A stretch of DNA of 30,095 bases, taken from Neocallimastix lanati (nom. inval.). Its lineage: Eukaryota; Neocallimastigomycota; Neocallimastigomycetes; Neocallimastigales; Neocallimastigaceae. Shown here piece after piece: positions 1 through 11,803 of this stretch. The notes under the pieces are model-generated. The model saw only the letters and a list, made by a program, of their open reading frames with translations, did no database searches and had not been told where the DNA came from. The translations under genes were made by a program, and so were the position numbers. The first letter of the stretch is position 1. The number at the start of each line of letters is the position of its first letter. The stretch covers positions 465,001 to 495,095 of the forward strand of contig JACVTC010000136.1 in NCBI GenBank assembly GCA_016946835.1, in the 5' to 3' direction.

Positions 1-148
1 GAAGAAAAAAAAAAATATAATTTTTTTTCTTATATATATATATATATATTTACTTTATTCTATTTTTTTATTTATAGAAAATAGTTTAAATTGAGGTAGT
101 TATTTTTATTATTTACATTTTCTATAAATTTTATTTAGGGAATTAAAT

Positions 149-1627
149 TTATTCTTGGTATGGCTTAAGACCAAGACACTTATCCATAGTAACTGGCTTG
201 TAACCTTGGCTGAGCATGTAATCAATTTCAGCACCAGTTAACTTAATTAATCTTTCCTTGGTAATGTCCTTGTAGTAACAGTGGTTTAAGGATAAAATAC
301 CCTTACCCTTCTTTTGGTACTTCTTGAAGACACTAAGAGCGTAATCAACGTTACCACTCTTATCCCAATCTAAAGTATCGACGTTCCACATAACAGCAGC
401 AGAGTAACCAAGATCCTTAAGAACCTTACCAACCTTTTCGTTATCATGACCAGCACCGTATGGTGGACGCATGAAGGCTGGCTTCTTACCAGTGTACATT
501 TCAATGTACTTTTCAAGTTCAGTCATGTTGTAGATAAGTTCATCAGTAGAAACTTCAGAGATATCAACGTGCTTCCAAGTGTGAGAAGCAATAATGTGAC
601 CTTCATTGTACATTCTTTGAACAATCTTCTTACCTCTTGAGCTCTTAATGTCCATTACATTGTCACCGTTAATGAAGAAAGTAGCCTTAACACCTCTTTC
701 CTTAAGGTAATCTAAAAGATCTTCATCATACTTGTATGGTCCATCATCGAAAGTAAGAGCCCAATCCATCTTGTTCTTACAATTGTAGTAGTAAGCGAAG
801 GAGGAAGCTGGCTTAGAGGAGGATGGAGTGTAATCTTTTCCGTTGTCGGAAGAAACTTCACACTTACCGAATTCAGATTGACATCCAGTACCACAGTAAT
901 CTTCATCCTTACCACAGTAACCGTATTGAGAACAGCAGTAACCACTTGGACAAGCACCATCCTTTGGACCACACTTACCAGAGGTAGAAATCTTAGTAGC
1001 AGTGGACTTCTTGGAGGTAGTAGTAGTCTTCTTGGTAGTCTTAGAAGTAGTTTTAACGGTTGACTTCTTGGTGGTTGTAGTCTTAACAGTAGTCTTCTTA
1101 GTAGTAGTCTTCTTGGTAGTAGTCTTCTTGGTAGTAGTCTTCTTAGAAGAAGCATTATTACATTTACCGAATTCAGATTGACAGCCATTACCACAGTAAG
1201 CGCTGCTAGTACCACAGTATCCATATTGAGAACAGCATTTGTTATTTGGACAAGAACCATCCTTTGGACCACACTTACCATTAGTAGAAACCTTAACAGC
1301 ATTAGTTTGAACTGGTTTCTTTGAAGTAGTCTTCTTGGTGGAAGACTTCTTGGCGGAAGTCTTCTTAGTGGAAGTCTTCTTAGTGGAAGTCTTGGTAGTA
1401 GTCTTCTTGGTGGTCTTCTTGGTGGTCTTCTTCTTTCCAGAAACTAAACATTTACCGTAACCGGATTGACAACCGGTACCACAGTATTCTTCAGTCTTAC
1501 CACAGTAACCGTATTTGGAACAACATAATCCGCTTTTACATGAACCAATACCTTTACCACATTCCTTTGAAGCAGCAGCTGAAGAAATTAAAGCAACAGC
1601 GGCTAAAATAAATTTAATATATCTCAT
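149..1627 (-). CDS. Secreted chitin deacetylase with three CBM18 modules (CE4/NodB)
   Basis: This 492-residue protein has a signal peptide (about 1-20, ending AAAS), three 8-cysteine chitin-binding type 1 modules and a C-terminal NodB polysaccharide deacetylase domain. Module cysteines are 23/30/35/36/42/49/53/60, 119/126/131/132/138/145/149/156 and 219/226/231/232/238/245/249/256, each with the CCSxYGYCG signature. Linkers 64-115 and 160-212 are almost pure Lys/Thr. The catalytic domain (about 283-483) keeps TFDDGP (292-297), HTWKH (His349, His353), RPPYG (387-391), DTLDW (417-421) and LNH (His449), so it should be an active metal-dependent N-deacetylase, most likely chitin to chitosan in the wall; an acetyl-xylan esterase role is the family alternative. 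No GPI tail follows, so it is probably retained by chitin binding. The ATG follows an A-rich leader with no in-frame upstream start. Codons are GC-ending and well chosen, unlike the LRR gene, suggesting strong expression (inference). Confidence 0.95.
   Translation of the reverse strand: MRYIKFILAAVALISSAAASKECGKGIGSCKSGLCCSKYGYCGKTEEYCGTGCQSGYGKCLVSGKKKTTKKTTKKTTTKTSTKKTSTKKTSAKKSSTKKTTSKKPVQTNAVKVSTNGKCGPKDGSCPNNKCCSQYGYCGTSSAYCGNGCQSEFGKCNNASSKKTTTKKTTTKKTTTKKTTVKTTTTKKSTVKTTSKTTKKTTTTSKKSTATKISTSGKCGPKDGACPSGYCCSQYGYCGKDEDYCGTGCQSEFGKCEVSSDNGKDYTPSSSKPASSFAYYYNCKNKMDWALTFDDGPYKYDEDLLDYLKERGVKATFFINGDNVMDIKSSRGKKIVQRMYNEGHIIASHTWKHVDISEVSTDELIYNMTELEKYIEMYTGKKPAFMRPPYGAGHDNEKVGKVLKDLGYSAAVMWNVDTLDWDKSGNVDYALSVFKKYQKKGKGILSLNHCYYKDITKERLIKLTGAEIDYMLSQGYKPVTMDKCLGLKPYQE
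955..1450 (-). repeat. Internal coding repeats: Lys/Thr linkers around CBM18 module 2
   Basis: Both linkers of the three-CBM18 deacetylase are built from variants of a KKTTT/KKTST unit (12-15 nt). Modules 2 and 3 share the blocks SGKCGPKDG-like, CCSQYGYCG and CQSEFGKC, closer to each other than to module 1. This points to duplication of a linker-plus-module block inside the gene. The linkers are strongly basic and Thr-rich, so they could be O-glycosylated spacers. Confidence 0.8.
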
Positions 1628-2104
1628 GTTTTTTTTTTTTAATATAATTAATAAAAAATATTCTTTTTTATTTTAATTTTTTTTTTTATTATATAATTCT
1701 ATAAAGGATAATTAATATATTTTTTTTTTAATAAAACTATTTAATATTTTATTAATTTTTTTTTTTTAACTGGATTATATTTATAACCCTTAAAAAAAAA
1801 TTTTTTTTTTGAACTTGATGGAAAAGATTTTAAGACAAAGTTATCCCTTTTATATAAAATGAAAAAAATAAAAAAATTATATTAATTTTTTTTTTTTTAA
1901 CTAAAACAAAATTAATAGAAATAGCATAAAAAGTTTAATTAATAATATAATCCTGATTTTTTTTTTTTCTACCATTCCTTACAATGTACTACTTTAAATT
2001 TATTGGATACTTTACATATAGGAATATCAATTTATTTATCTATTTTATATTTTTTCATCCATTCATTTATTCATTAATCTATTTATCAATTTATCTATTT
2101 ATTC

Positions 2105-2141
<37 letters not shown>

Positions 2142-4880
2142 AAAAATAATAAAATAATAATATAATATATTAATTTTATTATCTTTAATTAAATTTTTTT
2201 TTATTTACTTTCTTTTTCTAAATTAAAAAATAATTAAATTTTTACAAATAATAAAATTTTTATATATAATTGATGATTAATGAAATTAAAAAAAAAAATT
2301 TATATATGTATTTTTATATGTTATATATTGGATTGTATTGCTTATATTATTAATTTAATAAAATATTAAATATTAGGATTTAATTTTATTCCATTTAATT
2401 TATATTTTATATATATAAATAAAAAACATATGATATAATATATATTTGGTCTTTATATTTAATTAGGTATAATATGTATATCAATGTTTACATTACGTTA
2501 ATATATTAACAATATAAAATATAATAAGGTATAGTATGAATATATCAGGGTTTAAATTGATATATCTAACCATATTTTATATTTATATATTTATATATTT
2601 ATATTTATATTTATATTTACATTTATATTCATATTTATATTTATATTTATATTTATATTTATATTTATGTATTTATATTAACTCTCAATAACAATTATAG
2701 AATTAGAAATGTACAAAAGCTGTATAAAGACTGTACATTATTACGAAAGTTTTTAATTTAGACAAAACAAGTTAATATTATAAAAATTTTACTTTACATT
2801 GTTCTTTTTTTTTTTTTTTTTTAAATTTTTTTTTATATTTATTTTTATATTTTTTTTTTATATTTTTTATATTATTTTATATTATTTTATATTATTTTAC
2901 GAATTTTATTTACAATTTATATAAATTTTATAACTTTTTTTTATTTATTTCTTTTCAATATTTAATGACAATTACATGAATTCCTTTTTATTGTTGCTTT
3001 AATAATTTTGTATCCTTTTTTTTTAACATCATAAAAAAAAAAAAAAACACCAATAATTGTTCTGCTTCATTAAAAAATAAAATATAAAAAAAAAAAAAAA
3101 AAAAAAAAAACTGGTTAAAAAAAAGAAACCGTCCAACATATGATTAATGAATTATTAAAAATTAAAAAACACTATTTATTTATTTACTTATTTATTTTTT
3201 CATTCATTCATTTATCTTTTACTTCAAAATTAAAATTTTTTATTAATAATTTAAATTTATAATTATTTTTATCAAATATGAAAAATTTTTTAATAATCTT
3301 AAATACTATAATAAACTTTATAATATATTACAATATATTAAATATATTTATATAATATATTGTATCTATATATTATAAAAAATAAATAAATAAAAAATGT
3401 AAATATAAATAATGAATACTTAAATAATAAAATAATAATATATTTTATGTATAAAAATAAATAGTATTGGTGGAAATGAAACGTTAATTTCTATTTTAAT
3501 CATTAAATAAATAATTAATTATTTATTTATTTAGATAAATAAAAAATTTCATTTTATATAAAATAATATAAAATAATATATTAATAAATAGTAAAAAAAA
3601 AAAAGAAAGAAAAAGAAAATTCTGACATTCTACTTTAAAAAATTTTAAAATTAATTAATTTATTTATTAATTAATAAATGGCAAAAACTTTATTATATAA
3701 AAGAAATAATTAATATTTATATTTATATTAACCATATAAAAATATATTTATTACTTATATTGTTAATATGTACAAATAAAATCGCAAATCATCAACCTTT
3801 TTCCAAGTACAACAACAACAAATCCTATTATTAATTATAATTATTATGTATTTATTCCATTCTTTTCATGATTATAAAAAAGAAAAAAAGAATATATAAA
3901 ATATAAACCTTTATATATAAAACACTTAAATATAAATATATAAGATAATTAAATATAAATATATGTAATATTATCTATAATAAATAAATATTTATAATAA
4001 AAAAAAATGAAAACATTTTTTTAAATATAAAAACTACCCTGTAATGGATTTAAATAGATTTAGCTTTTTTATTATATATATCTACTTTAATAAAAATATA
4101 AAATCAAATAAACATAATAAATAATAAATAATATATAATTAAATAATTGAATCATAAATAATATAAATAATTAAATAATAAATAACCAAAAGAGTTTTTA
4201 TTATTATATAATAATTGAATAATAAATAGATAATAGTTTTATAATAATTCTACATAATTCATCAAATAGTAGTTTTATAGGGTAATATTTAAAAAAAAAA
4301 TGGACGTTTCAAAGCACATAATAATGCATTTAAATATTAGAGAGCAGTACTTTTATTTTCATGGAGAAAAAATAAAAAGTAACAGACATTTATATATATC
4401 AGGATGAAGATGTTAAAAATATATATATATTATATATATATAAAGAGAGTTATGTAAAAACAGTTGTAATATTTATTTATTATTATTATTATTATTATAT
4501 ATAAATTTAATTTAATATGAATAAGCAATAAATTCAAATGAAATTCAAAAAAGAAATACAAATGAAAGCGGAATTTATTGAATATAAAATAGTATATAGT
4601 AAATGAATAGAAAGAAATAGATTGGAATGTTAATTTTTTTTATTTTACAATTATTTTATCTATTCATATTTTAATATTTATTTATTTATTTTTATATTTA
4701 TTTATTTATTTTTATAGTTTTTATTTATTTATTTTTTATTTATTTAGATGTTAAGTTTCAAAAAAAAATTTTTTTTTTTTTTTTTTGAATTTTTATAGCT
4801 ATCTTTTTAATTATTCTATTCAATTTGCCAAATTTTTATGTTTTATGATATTTTTTATATTTCATCTTTAATCTTTTAAA
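1628..4880. other. Gene-free A/T desert upstream of the CBM18 deacetylase
   Basis: I see no coding frame above noise here. The stretch holds A/T homopolymers (for example a poly-A run at about 2107-2137 and another at about 3088-3110), a TTTATA hexamer array at about 2578-2668 and TTTA tetramer runs around 4675-4745. Promoter elements cannot be separated from background: TATA-like strings occur everywhere. Confidence 0.7.
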
Positions 4881-4950
4881 TTATTTATTATTATTTATTA
4901 TTATTTATTATTATTTATTATTATTTATTATTATTTATTATTATTTATTA
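4881..4950. repeat. Exact decamer array (TTATTTATTA)x7
   Basis: Seven consecutive identical 10-bp units are visible, followed by degenerate TATTTTATTA and TTTATTA variants. The unit resembles the 7-bp TTTATTA unit of the larger arrays near 7.3-7.9 kb and 29.0-29.5 kb with three extra bases. Confidence 0.9.
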
Positions 4951-5075
4951 TATTTTATTATTTATTATATATATAAATACTTTGAAATGATCAATTTTTT
5001 TTTTTTAGTTTACTGGTTTGTTGACTAGTTTTGCCAAAGAGATTTTTAATCAATAGATAATAATTGATTTTATTA

Positions 5076-5207
5076 TTAATTTTATTTTATTTTTTATAAT
5101 TATTTTATTTTATTTTTTATAATTATTTTATTTTATTTTTTATAATTATTTTATTTTATTTTTTATAATTATTTTATTTTATTTTTTATAATTATTTTTC
5201 CATAACC
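5076..5207. repeat. 23-bp A/T minisatellite, about five copies
   Basis: The string TATAAT recurs at 5095, 5118, 5141, 5164 and 5187, exactly 23 bp apart, inside a unit that reads roughly TATAATTATTTTATTTTATT plus three T. Copies are almost identical, which suggests recent tandem duplication. Confidence 0.9.
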
Positions 5208-5240
5208 TGTTAAATAGCATATTATAATATAATGAAAAAA

Positions 5241-5457
5241 AAAAAGATGTCAAAATCTTTTTTTTACTCTTTCTGAAATAAAAAAAAGAAAAAACAGAAA
5301 AAAAAAAAAAGAAAAAACAGAATTTTGACAGGTCACAGTCACAACATGGAAAAAAAATTTTTAAAAAATAAATAAATAAATCTCAAAAAAGTAAACAAAA
5401 AATAAACAAAAAAAATAAACAAAAAGAAAAGAAAAAAACAGATTTTGACATCTTTTT
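5241..5457. mobile_element. MITE-like or hairpin element with 18-bp perfect inverted repeats
   Basis: The left arm at 5241-5258 (AAAAAGATGTCAAAATCT) and the right arm at 5440-5457 are perfect reverse complements 181 bp apart. A related partial copy of the core, in the right-arm orientation (AATTTTGACAG), lies between them near 5322-5332. Long A runs outside the left arm and T runs outside the right arm extend the pairing. There is no coding capacity. The arms contain G and C in a region nearly devoid of them, so chance is an unlikely explanation. No target-site duplication can be recognised because the flanks are homopolymeric. Confidence 0.5.
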
Positions 5458-6446
5458 ATTTTTTTTTTTTTTTTTTTCTGTTTTTTTTTTTTTTTTTACT
5501 TAATAAGATTGAAGATGGTTTATTAGTTAATAACCACAAAAAAAAAAAAAAAAAATTTTTTTTAAAAAACAAAAATGAAGCATAAAAACAAAAAATTGAA
5601 TTCATCATACTATGGATATATATCTAATTTTGAATATTTTCATATTTATTTATTTGATTAACTATTTTTTTTTATATTTAACCATGAATTAGTTCGTTGG
5701 GTAGTTTTAAATACTACTCCTTTTTTCTTTCTTTCTTTCTTTCTTTCTCACTCTTCTTTTTTTTTTCCTTTTTTTTTTTTATCTTTATTTTCATTTTTAA
5801 AAACTTTTAATTATAAAAAAAATATATATATATTTAATATATATTTAATATATATTAATAATATTAATAAATAAATATATAAAATAAATATATATAAAAT
5901 ATATATAAAATATATATAAAATATATATTAATAAATAAATATAAAAATTTAATTTTATATTTAATTTTATATTTAACATTTTTTTCAATTTTTTTAATAT
6001 AAATAAAAAAAACTTTTTTTTTTAATTAATATAAAAAAAATTTTTTTAAAACTTTTTTTTGTGCTCAAATGTTTCATTGTTTTTTTTATTTTTATTTATT
6101 TGTAACCACCTCCTTTTATTTCATGTGACACAAATAATTGATAGACCTAACTCTAAAAATCTTAAATTTAAAATAAAAAGGAAAAAAAATTACAAAACAA
6201 ATAATAAAAAATAAATTAAAAAAATATTAAAACTTAAATAATTAATAAAAAGAATAGAACCTCTGAACTAATTAAAAATTAAACTAAACAAACTCTAATA
6301 AATGAATAAATGGATAAATGAATAGATAGATAAATGAATAAATGAATAGATAGATAAATAAATGGATAAATAAATAAATAAATGGATAAATAAATAAATA
6401 AATAAATAAATGGACATTTTTATTAATGAATTAAATGATTTCTTTT

Positions 6447-6477
<31 letters not shown>

Positions 6478-7286
6478 TAATCTATCCATTAACAATAAAT
6501 AAAGTTTTTTTAATTTTATTTTTTTTTTTTTACTCTTTTTTTTTTTTTTTTATTTCTTGTTACATTTTTAACTTAAATTATGCTACATCATTAATAAAAC
6601 TAAGGGTAAAAGTTGGTTTTTATTTTATTTTATTTTTATTTTTAACAATATTATTAATATTTATAGTTAATTTATACATACATAGAACTATCGATTTATA
6701 TATATATAGAAAAAAGAAAAATTACCTAATTCAAATATTAAATAAATAATTTTTATTTAACTTTTCTTTTTCAAAAATAAAAATTAAAAATAAATATAAA
6801 TTTTTGATAAAAAAATAAATATTTTAATTAATCAAAATCTTTTTTCATATATTGATAAAAAAAATTTAATTATTTACATCTATTAACTTCTAAATTTAAT
6901 TATTTATTAATAAAGTAATTGAATAAAATAAATAAATAAATAATAAAAAGTAAATGAATAAAAAGTAAATAATAAAAAATAAATGAATAAAAATTTCAAG
7001 TATTGTTTATTCAAAATTAAATTATTTATATTATTTATTTATATATATTATATTTATATTATAGATGATATATTTCATTAGATCTAATTATTTAGATGTT
7101 TTGTCAAACCTTCTTTAAAAGTTTATTTATTAATGAAATGAAATAAAAAAAATTTTTTTAATGAAATATTAGTGGATAAGTTAAAAAATCACCAAAAGCT
7201 AATATAAATTAAATAATACATACACTGTAATAATATATAATAATATATTCAATTATTTATATAATTCTTTATTATATATTTATTTT
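5458..7286. other. Gene-free A/T region with tetranucleotide repeats
   Basis: The stretch contains poly-T/poly-A runs, a CTTT run near 5725-5747, TATATA runs near 5820-5935 and a mixed AATG/AATA/GATA tetranucleotide array at about 6295-6412. The apparent open frames at 6295-6495 and 6435-6749 are repeats or poly-T read as protein, and I do not count them as genes. Confidence 0.7.
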
Positions 7287-7890
7287 TTATTATTTATTAT
7301 TTATTATTTATTATTTATTATTTATTATTTATTATTTATTATTTATTATTCAATTATTTATTATTTATTATTTATTATTTATTATTTATTATTTATTATT
7401 TATTATTTATTATTTATTATTTATTATTTATTATTTATTATTTATTATTTATTATTTATTATTTATTATTTATTATTTATTATTTATTATTTATTATTTA
7501 TTATTTATTATTTATTATTTATTATTTATTATTTATTATTTATTATTTATTATTTATTATTTATTATTTATTATTTATTATTTATTATTTATTATTTATT
7601 ATTTATTATTTATTATTCAAGTATTTATTATTCAATTATTTATTATTTATTATTTATTATTTATTATTTATTATTTATTATTTATTATTTATTATTTATT
7701 ATTTATTATTTATTATTTATTATTTATTATTTATTATTTATTATTTATTATTTATTATTTATTATTTATTATTTATTATTTATTATTATTATTATTATTA
7801 TTATTTATTATTCATTATTTATTATTTATTATTTATTATTTATTATTTATTATTTATTATTTATTATTTATTATTTATTATTTATTATTT
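7287..7890. repeat. Heptamer array (TTTATTA)n, about 0.6 kb
   Basis: A 7-bp unit repeats nearly without error for about 600 bp. It is broken only by CAATTATT near 7351, CAAGTATT and CAATTATT near 7618-7640, and a short ATT-triplet patch near 7785-7806. The same unit with the same CAATTATT variant makes up a second array at 29000-29515. Confidence 0.95.
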
Positions 7891-8281
7891 AAATAATTAT
7901 TTAGTGATTTAGTTAATAATTTAGTTATAATATACTTCTTTATTATTGTTTACTTATATAATACTTACTTTTATTATTATTAATTATTTTATTTTCTTAG
8001 GTAATTAATTTACTATTTTGAAATAGTCCACTATATAATTAAAATTTATATATAAAATAAAAAATAAAAATAAAACACCTTCAAAGTTTTATAAATCCTT
8101 TAACTCTTTTTTTTTTTTTTTTTTTCATTAATGAAACTTTCTTTTCATATCATTGTTTTCTTCCATCCATTTTAATTGAATGTTTTATAGTTTTTTATTA
8201 TTTTTGATTGCATTTATTATAGACCACCCATCTATCCCATTTATTCACAAATAGATATTAACAAAAATCATTATAATAAAT

Positions 8282-8659
8282 AGTAATAATAATAATAATA
8301 AAAACAAAATAATAAAATAATAAAATAATAATAATAAAATAATAATAAAATAATAAATAATAAATAATAATAATTATAAATAATAATAATAATAAATAAT
8401 AATTATAAATAATAATAATAAATAATAATAATAAATAATAAATAATAAATAAATAATAATAAATAATTATAATAAATAATTATAATAATAATTAATAATA
8501 ATAATAAAATAATAATAAAATAATAATAAATAATAAATAATAATAATTATAAATAATAATAATAATAAATAATAATTATAAATAATAATAATAAATAATA
8601 ATAATAAATAATAAATAATAAATAAATAATAATAAATAATTATAATAAATAATTATAAT

Positions 8660-8711
<52 letters not shown>

Positions 8712-8740
8712 ATAATAAATAATAATAATATTATTATTAT
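8282..8740. repeat. AAT-rich array containing a 173-bp tandem duplication
   Basis: The array mixes AAT, AAAT and ATTAT units. The distinctive strings TAATTATAAATAATAATA (8371, again at 8544) and ATTAATAATAATAATAA (8491, again at 8664) both recur exactly 173 bp apart. A compound block of about 173 bp has therefore been duplicated as a unit, with nearly no divergence. Confidence 0.85.
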
Positions 8741-8948
8741 TATATGAATAATTACTATTATATTATTATTTATTATTTATTATTAATAAAAAAATAAAAA
8801 TAAAAAAAAAAAAGGAGAATAATTAATTAAAATTAAAATATATTATCTATTACGTTTTATACATTAATCACAAATCATCCTCCAATGATTTTAGAATTTT
8901 TAATACTTTCTATTTTTTTTTTTTTTTTTTTTTTTAAATAGATGAATA

Positions 8949-8984
<36 letters not shown>

Positions 8985-8986
<2 letters not shown>

Positions 8987-9332
8987 AAGTAAAATAAATG
9001 AATTTGACAATAGTTATTTCATATATGGTTTCTAGAATGACCTTGAGATGACGACCTCCTGAATTTAAATGGTACCTATAAATGAGATAAATGAAGTTGG
9101 TTTGTTCGCTTATCATCCTGATATAAATATTCCTGTTACTAGACTTATTACAGTTGCCTGTGAAGAGAGCACTGTGATCTGTAAGAGGATTATGGTTCAA
9201 GAGATCACTGAAAAGAAGCCCCGTCTTTAGAAAGTAGCCTATTGGGAATGGTTTTTTCCTATTAGCCTTGCTTAGGGAGAAGTCCACTTCGACGCTGAAA
9301 TAACACTTTTTTTTTTTTTTTGTAAAAAGCAA
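8985..9332 (-). pseudogene. Unidentified coding-like island, both strands readable
   Basis: About 310 bp of distinctly higher GC stand between poly-T and poly-A tracts. The minus strand is open for 115 codons, starting in a poly-A run that gives a Lys stretch. The plus strand also reads sensibly from the ATG near 9070: 49 codons, then two TAG codons separated by 20 sense codons. Neither product resembles a family I recognise. The poly-T run (about 9307-9320), a poly-A tract at about 9359-9393 and the decayed neighbours suggest a retroposon fragment or retropseudogene. I cannot decide which strand was coding. Confidence 0.35.
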
Positions 9333-9350
9333 AATATTAAGTTTGATATA

Positions 9351-9393
<43 letters not shown>

Positions 9394-9396
<3 letters not shown>

Positions 9397-9630
9397 AAGT
9401 AAAAATTTTATTTTATTTTATCATTATTTTATTTTTATTAATACTTTATTCTTTTATATTACTTCACTATTTATTTTATTTTATTTTATTATTATTTTTA
9501 TTATTATTATTTTATTTTATTTTTATTTTATTTTATTATTATTTTTTATTATTATTATTATTTTATTAAATCTGTACATTCTTATTTAATATTCTACTCT
9601 TTATTTTATTTTATTTTATTTTATTTTTAT
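9394..9630. other. A/T spacer with ATTTT and ATT repeats
   Basis: Only TTTTA pentamers and ATT triplets are visible here. No coding signal is seen. Confidence 0.6.
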
Positions 9631-10096
9631 TTATTTATAAATCGTAATAGTCTCTTTCATAGTATCGGAACTTTCTTTACTAAGAGATTTAGCTAACTTG
9701 AATTTAACACTTACTGTATTGTTCGCTCGATTCTTCGCACCTTTATTTACATCATTTCTATCTTGCTTAGTTTTACCATTATTTAATCTATTGACTTGGA
9801 AATTAATTCTATTATGCATATCAATAGAGGTAGTAGCACCTTTATCAATAGATGAATTACTCAAATCCTCATTAGCATCGTTTCTAGAGTTAAATAAATC
9901 AATAGTAGGAATCATATGAAGCCATCATTGAAAATTCAATATTGTATTTCTCATTCATACCTACTAATTCATTAGTCCTAGTATAATCATTAGTAATAGG
10001 ACTTTCAAATTTAAGTAAATCATTTGTAATAACGTACCTTCTTTTAACATCGGAAAAACGATGCTTTAGCGTCACTTTGAGGTATAATATTATCAA
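9631..10096 (-). pseudogene. Decayed unidentified coding sequence, two frames
   Basis: Two minus-strand open frames overlap by 17 nt: 9899-10096 (65 codons) and 9631-9915 (94 codons). They look like one former reading frame split by a frameshift near 9900-9915. The translation is rich in Asn, Asp, Lys and Ser and has no motif I recognise. It sits downstream of other minus-strand coding-like fragments up to 11516, so it may be the tail of one broken gene or of a retroelement first ORF (inference). The opposite-strand frame 9698-9919 is a shadow. Confidence 0.4.
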
Positions 10097-11516
10097 AGGT
10101 ATTAGGAATAAAATTTCCAGGTGTTACTATAACTGTATTAAGAACCTAAGAAGTAATAATAATAGCTGATTTAAAATCCCCTGTCATCTTCATTTTTATG
10201 TTTCACTATTAACAAATGAATTATCAATAAGTTTTACCATTAAATTATTCATTACCCCCTGGAATTCTTTTTATTTATGATCCTGAATAAAAAAAAAAAA
10301 AATCATTTATGTTATCTTGGATTTAAACTAATTCATATGAAATTCTAATTTATTTTTATTTTTATTTTTTTTTTACTAATTTTTATTTTTTTATTTATTT
10401 ATTTATTTTCAAAATCAACTAAGCGGTAAAAAGAAAGTTATCTTATTATAGGTAGACTTTTTAAACAAATAATTTTTAGATTAGCCAACTAGCAATCTCT
10501 TTTTTTTTTTTTTTTTTTTTTTTCATATCATTGGCAAAGAATTCAATAAAGTCAGTAGAAAATAGAGAAATTAATCCTACGAATAAAACTTACTTGATAA
10601 TTTTCATAGAGGGCAGAAATACTAATAGCCTTTAAAAATTACTATCGTTGGGATTAATTTCTTCTAAATCATTATTTGTATTAAATGTAGGTATTAAATT
10701 ATCATTAGATTTAAAATTATTTAATTTGCCTTCTTTTACGACTTGTTGTATTTTTTTTTTTATCTAAACCTATTTTTAATTTAGGAATATTTTTTTTTTT
10801 TTTAGATGGAAAGTCTTTTTACCTCTTATTTCATTTATTAGTATTATCATTATCAAATAAAATTTAAATTATAATATTCTTTAACGAAGGTTTTTTAAAA
10901 CTATTCTTTCTTCATCATTATTAATATTAAATGGATTCAATATTTTTTTTTGGTTAAATTATTTATATCACCATTAATTTTTAAATTAGTGTCCACAGCT
11001 AATCCAACATTAGAATTATTATCGCTAATGTTATCCGTCAATTTTTTTTTTTTTTTTTTTTTTGGTAATACCCTCTAAAGTTCCTAATGATAACAATAAT
11101 TTTTGTTCATTACTAATACTAGAATCATTTTATTCAATATGTTCAGAACGTATTGATGGATCACTAATAATGTTTTTTGCAATGTCGATATCAAGTTCAT
11201 CTCCATTCACATTATTCTTATATATAATTTTTTTTAATCTGTTTGTTAGTTTAAAGGTAATTCAGCAGATGATTACATATCTTTAGTCATGCTTTTATCC
11301 ATAATATCATTATGTTCTAGATCTCATTTATAATTAAGTAATAAGTCATCTAAGCCATATTTATTCTCTTAACTCTACCTTCTAAACATCCATTTTCTTT
11401 ATTCTCATATTCTCATCTACACTATTTATAATATTGTTAACCCTTATATAACTACGAGCACCATCATCGTTGTCTAACAGATCTTTCAAGAGATTAGATT
11501 CTATTGTTTCTTTCAT
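10097..11516 (-). pseudogene. Decayed minus-strand coding region, family unknown
   Basis: The region begins with an ATG at 11514-11516 followed by 44 codons (MKETIESNLLKDLLDNDDGA, then continuing) and a TAG at 11382-11384. Further down the same strand, about 10980-11220 reads as an acidic, Asn-rich protein (for example DELDIDIAKNIISDPSIRSE) broken by a TAA and by a 23-base poly-A run translating as Lys. Stops and homopolymers recur to 10100. I read this as a dead gene or retroelement ORF1-like sequence. No domain is recognisable. Confidence 0.4.
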
Positions 11517-11764
11517 TTTACTTCAATTGGAATTTCATTTTGACTTTCTTTTCTGAAACAAGTGATTTTGATCGATAGATAAATAGACTTCTTTTTTTTG
11601 CTTTTTTTTTTAAAAAAAAGAAAAATTTTTAAAATATAAAAAATATTATTGATGATAAGGATTTAAATATAAATAATTTATATATCGTATTAAGCTTTTT
11701 TTTTGATTTTTTATGAATAAAAGCTTATTTTATTAATATATATATATATATATGTATGTATCTT

Positions 11765-11803
<39 letters not shown>

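Noticed and set aside
446-1302. Additional frames overlapping the CBM18 deacetylase
   Set aside because: They are shadows of a gene with complete signal peptide, eight-Cys modules and NodB motifs in the main frame.
1840-1870. TATA box upstream of the CBM18 deacetylase
   Set aside because: TATA-like strings occur every few tens of bases in this DNA, so position alone gives no support.
6295-6749. Open frames on both strands (66 and 104 codons)
   Set aside because: The minus frame is a tetranucleotide repeat read as Ile/Leu/Phe/Tyr, and the plus frame is poly-T and A/T sequence read as Phe/Ile. Neither has coding-like composition.
11062-11286. 74-codon plus-strand frame
   Set aside because: The minus strand here reads as an acidic decayed protein with better amino-acid composition, and the plus frame is hydrophobic and Phe/Ser-rich as expected of a reverse complement.
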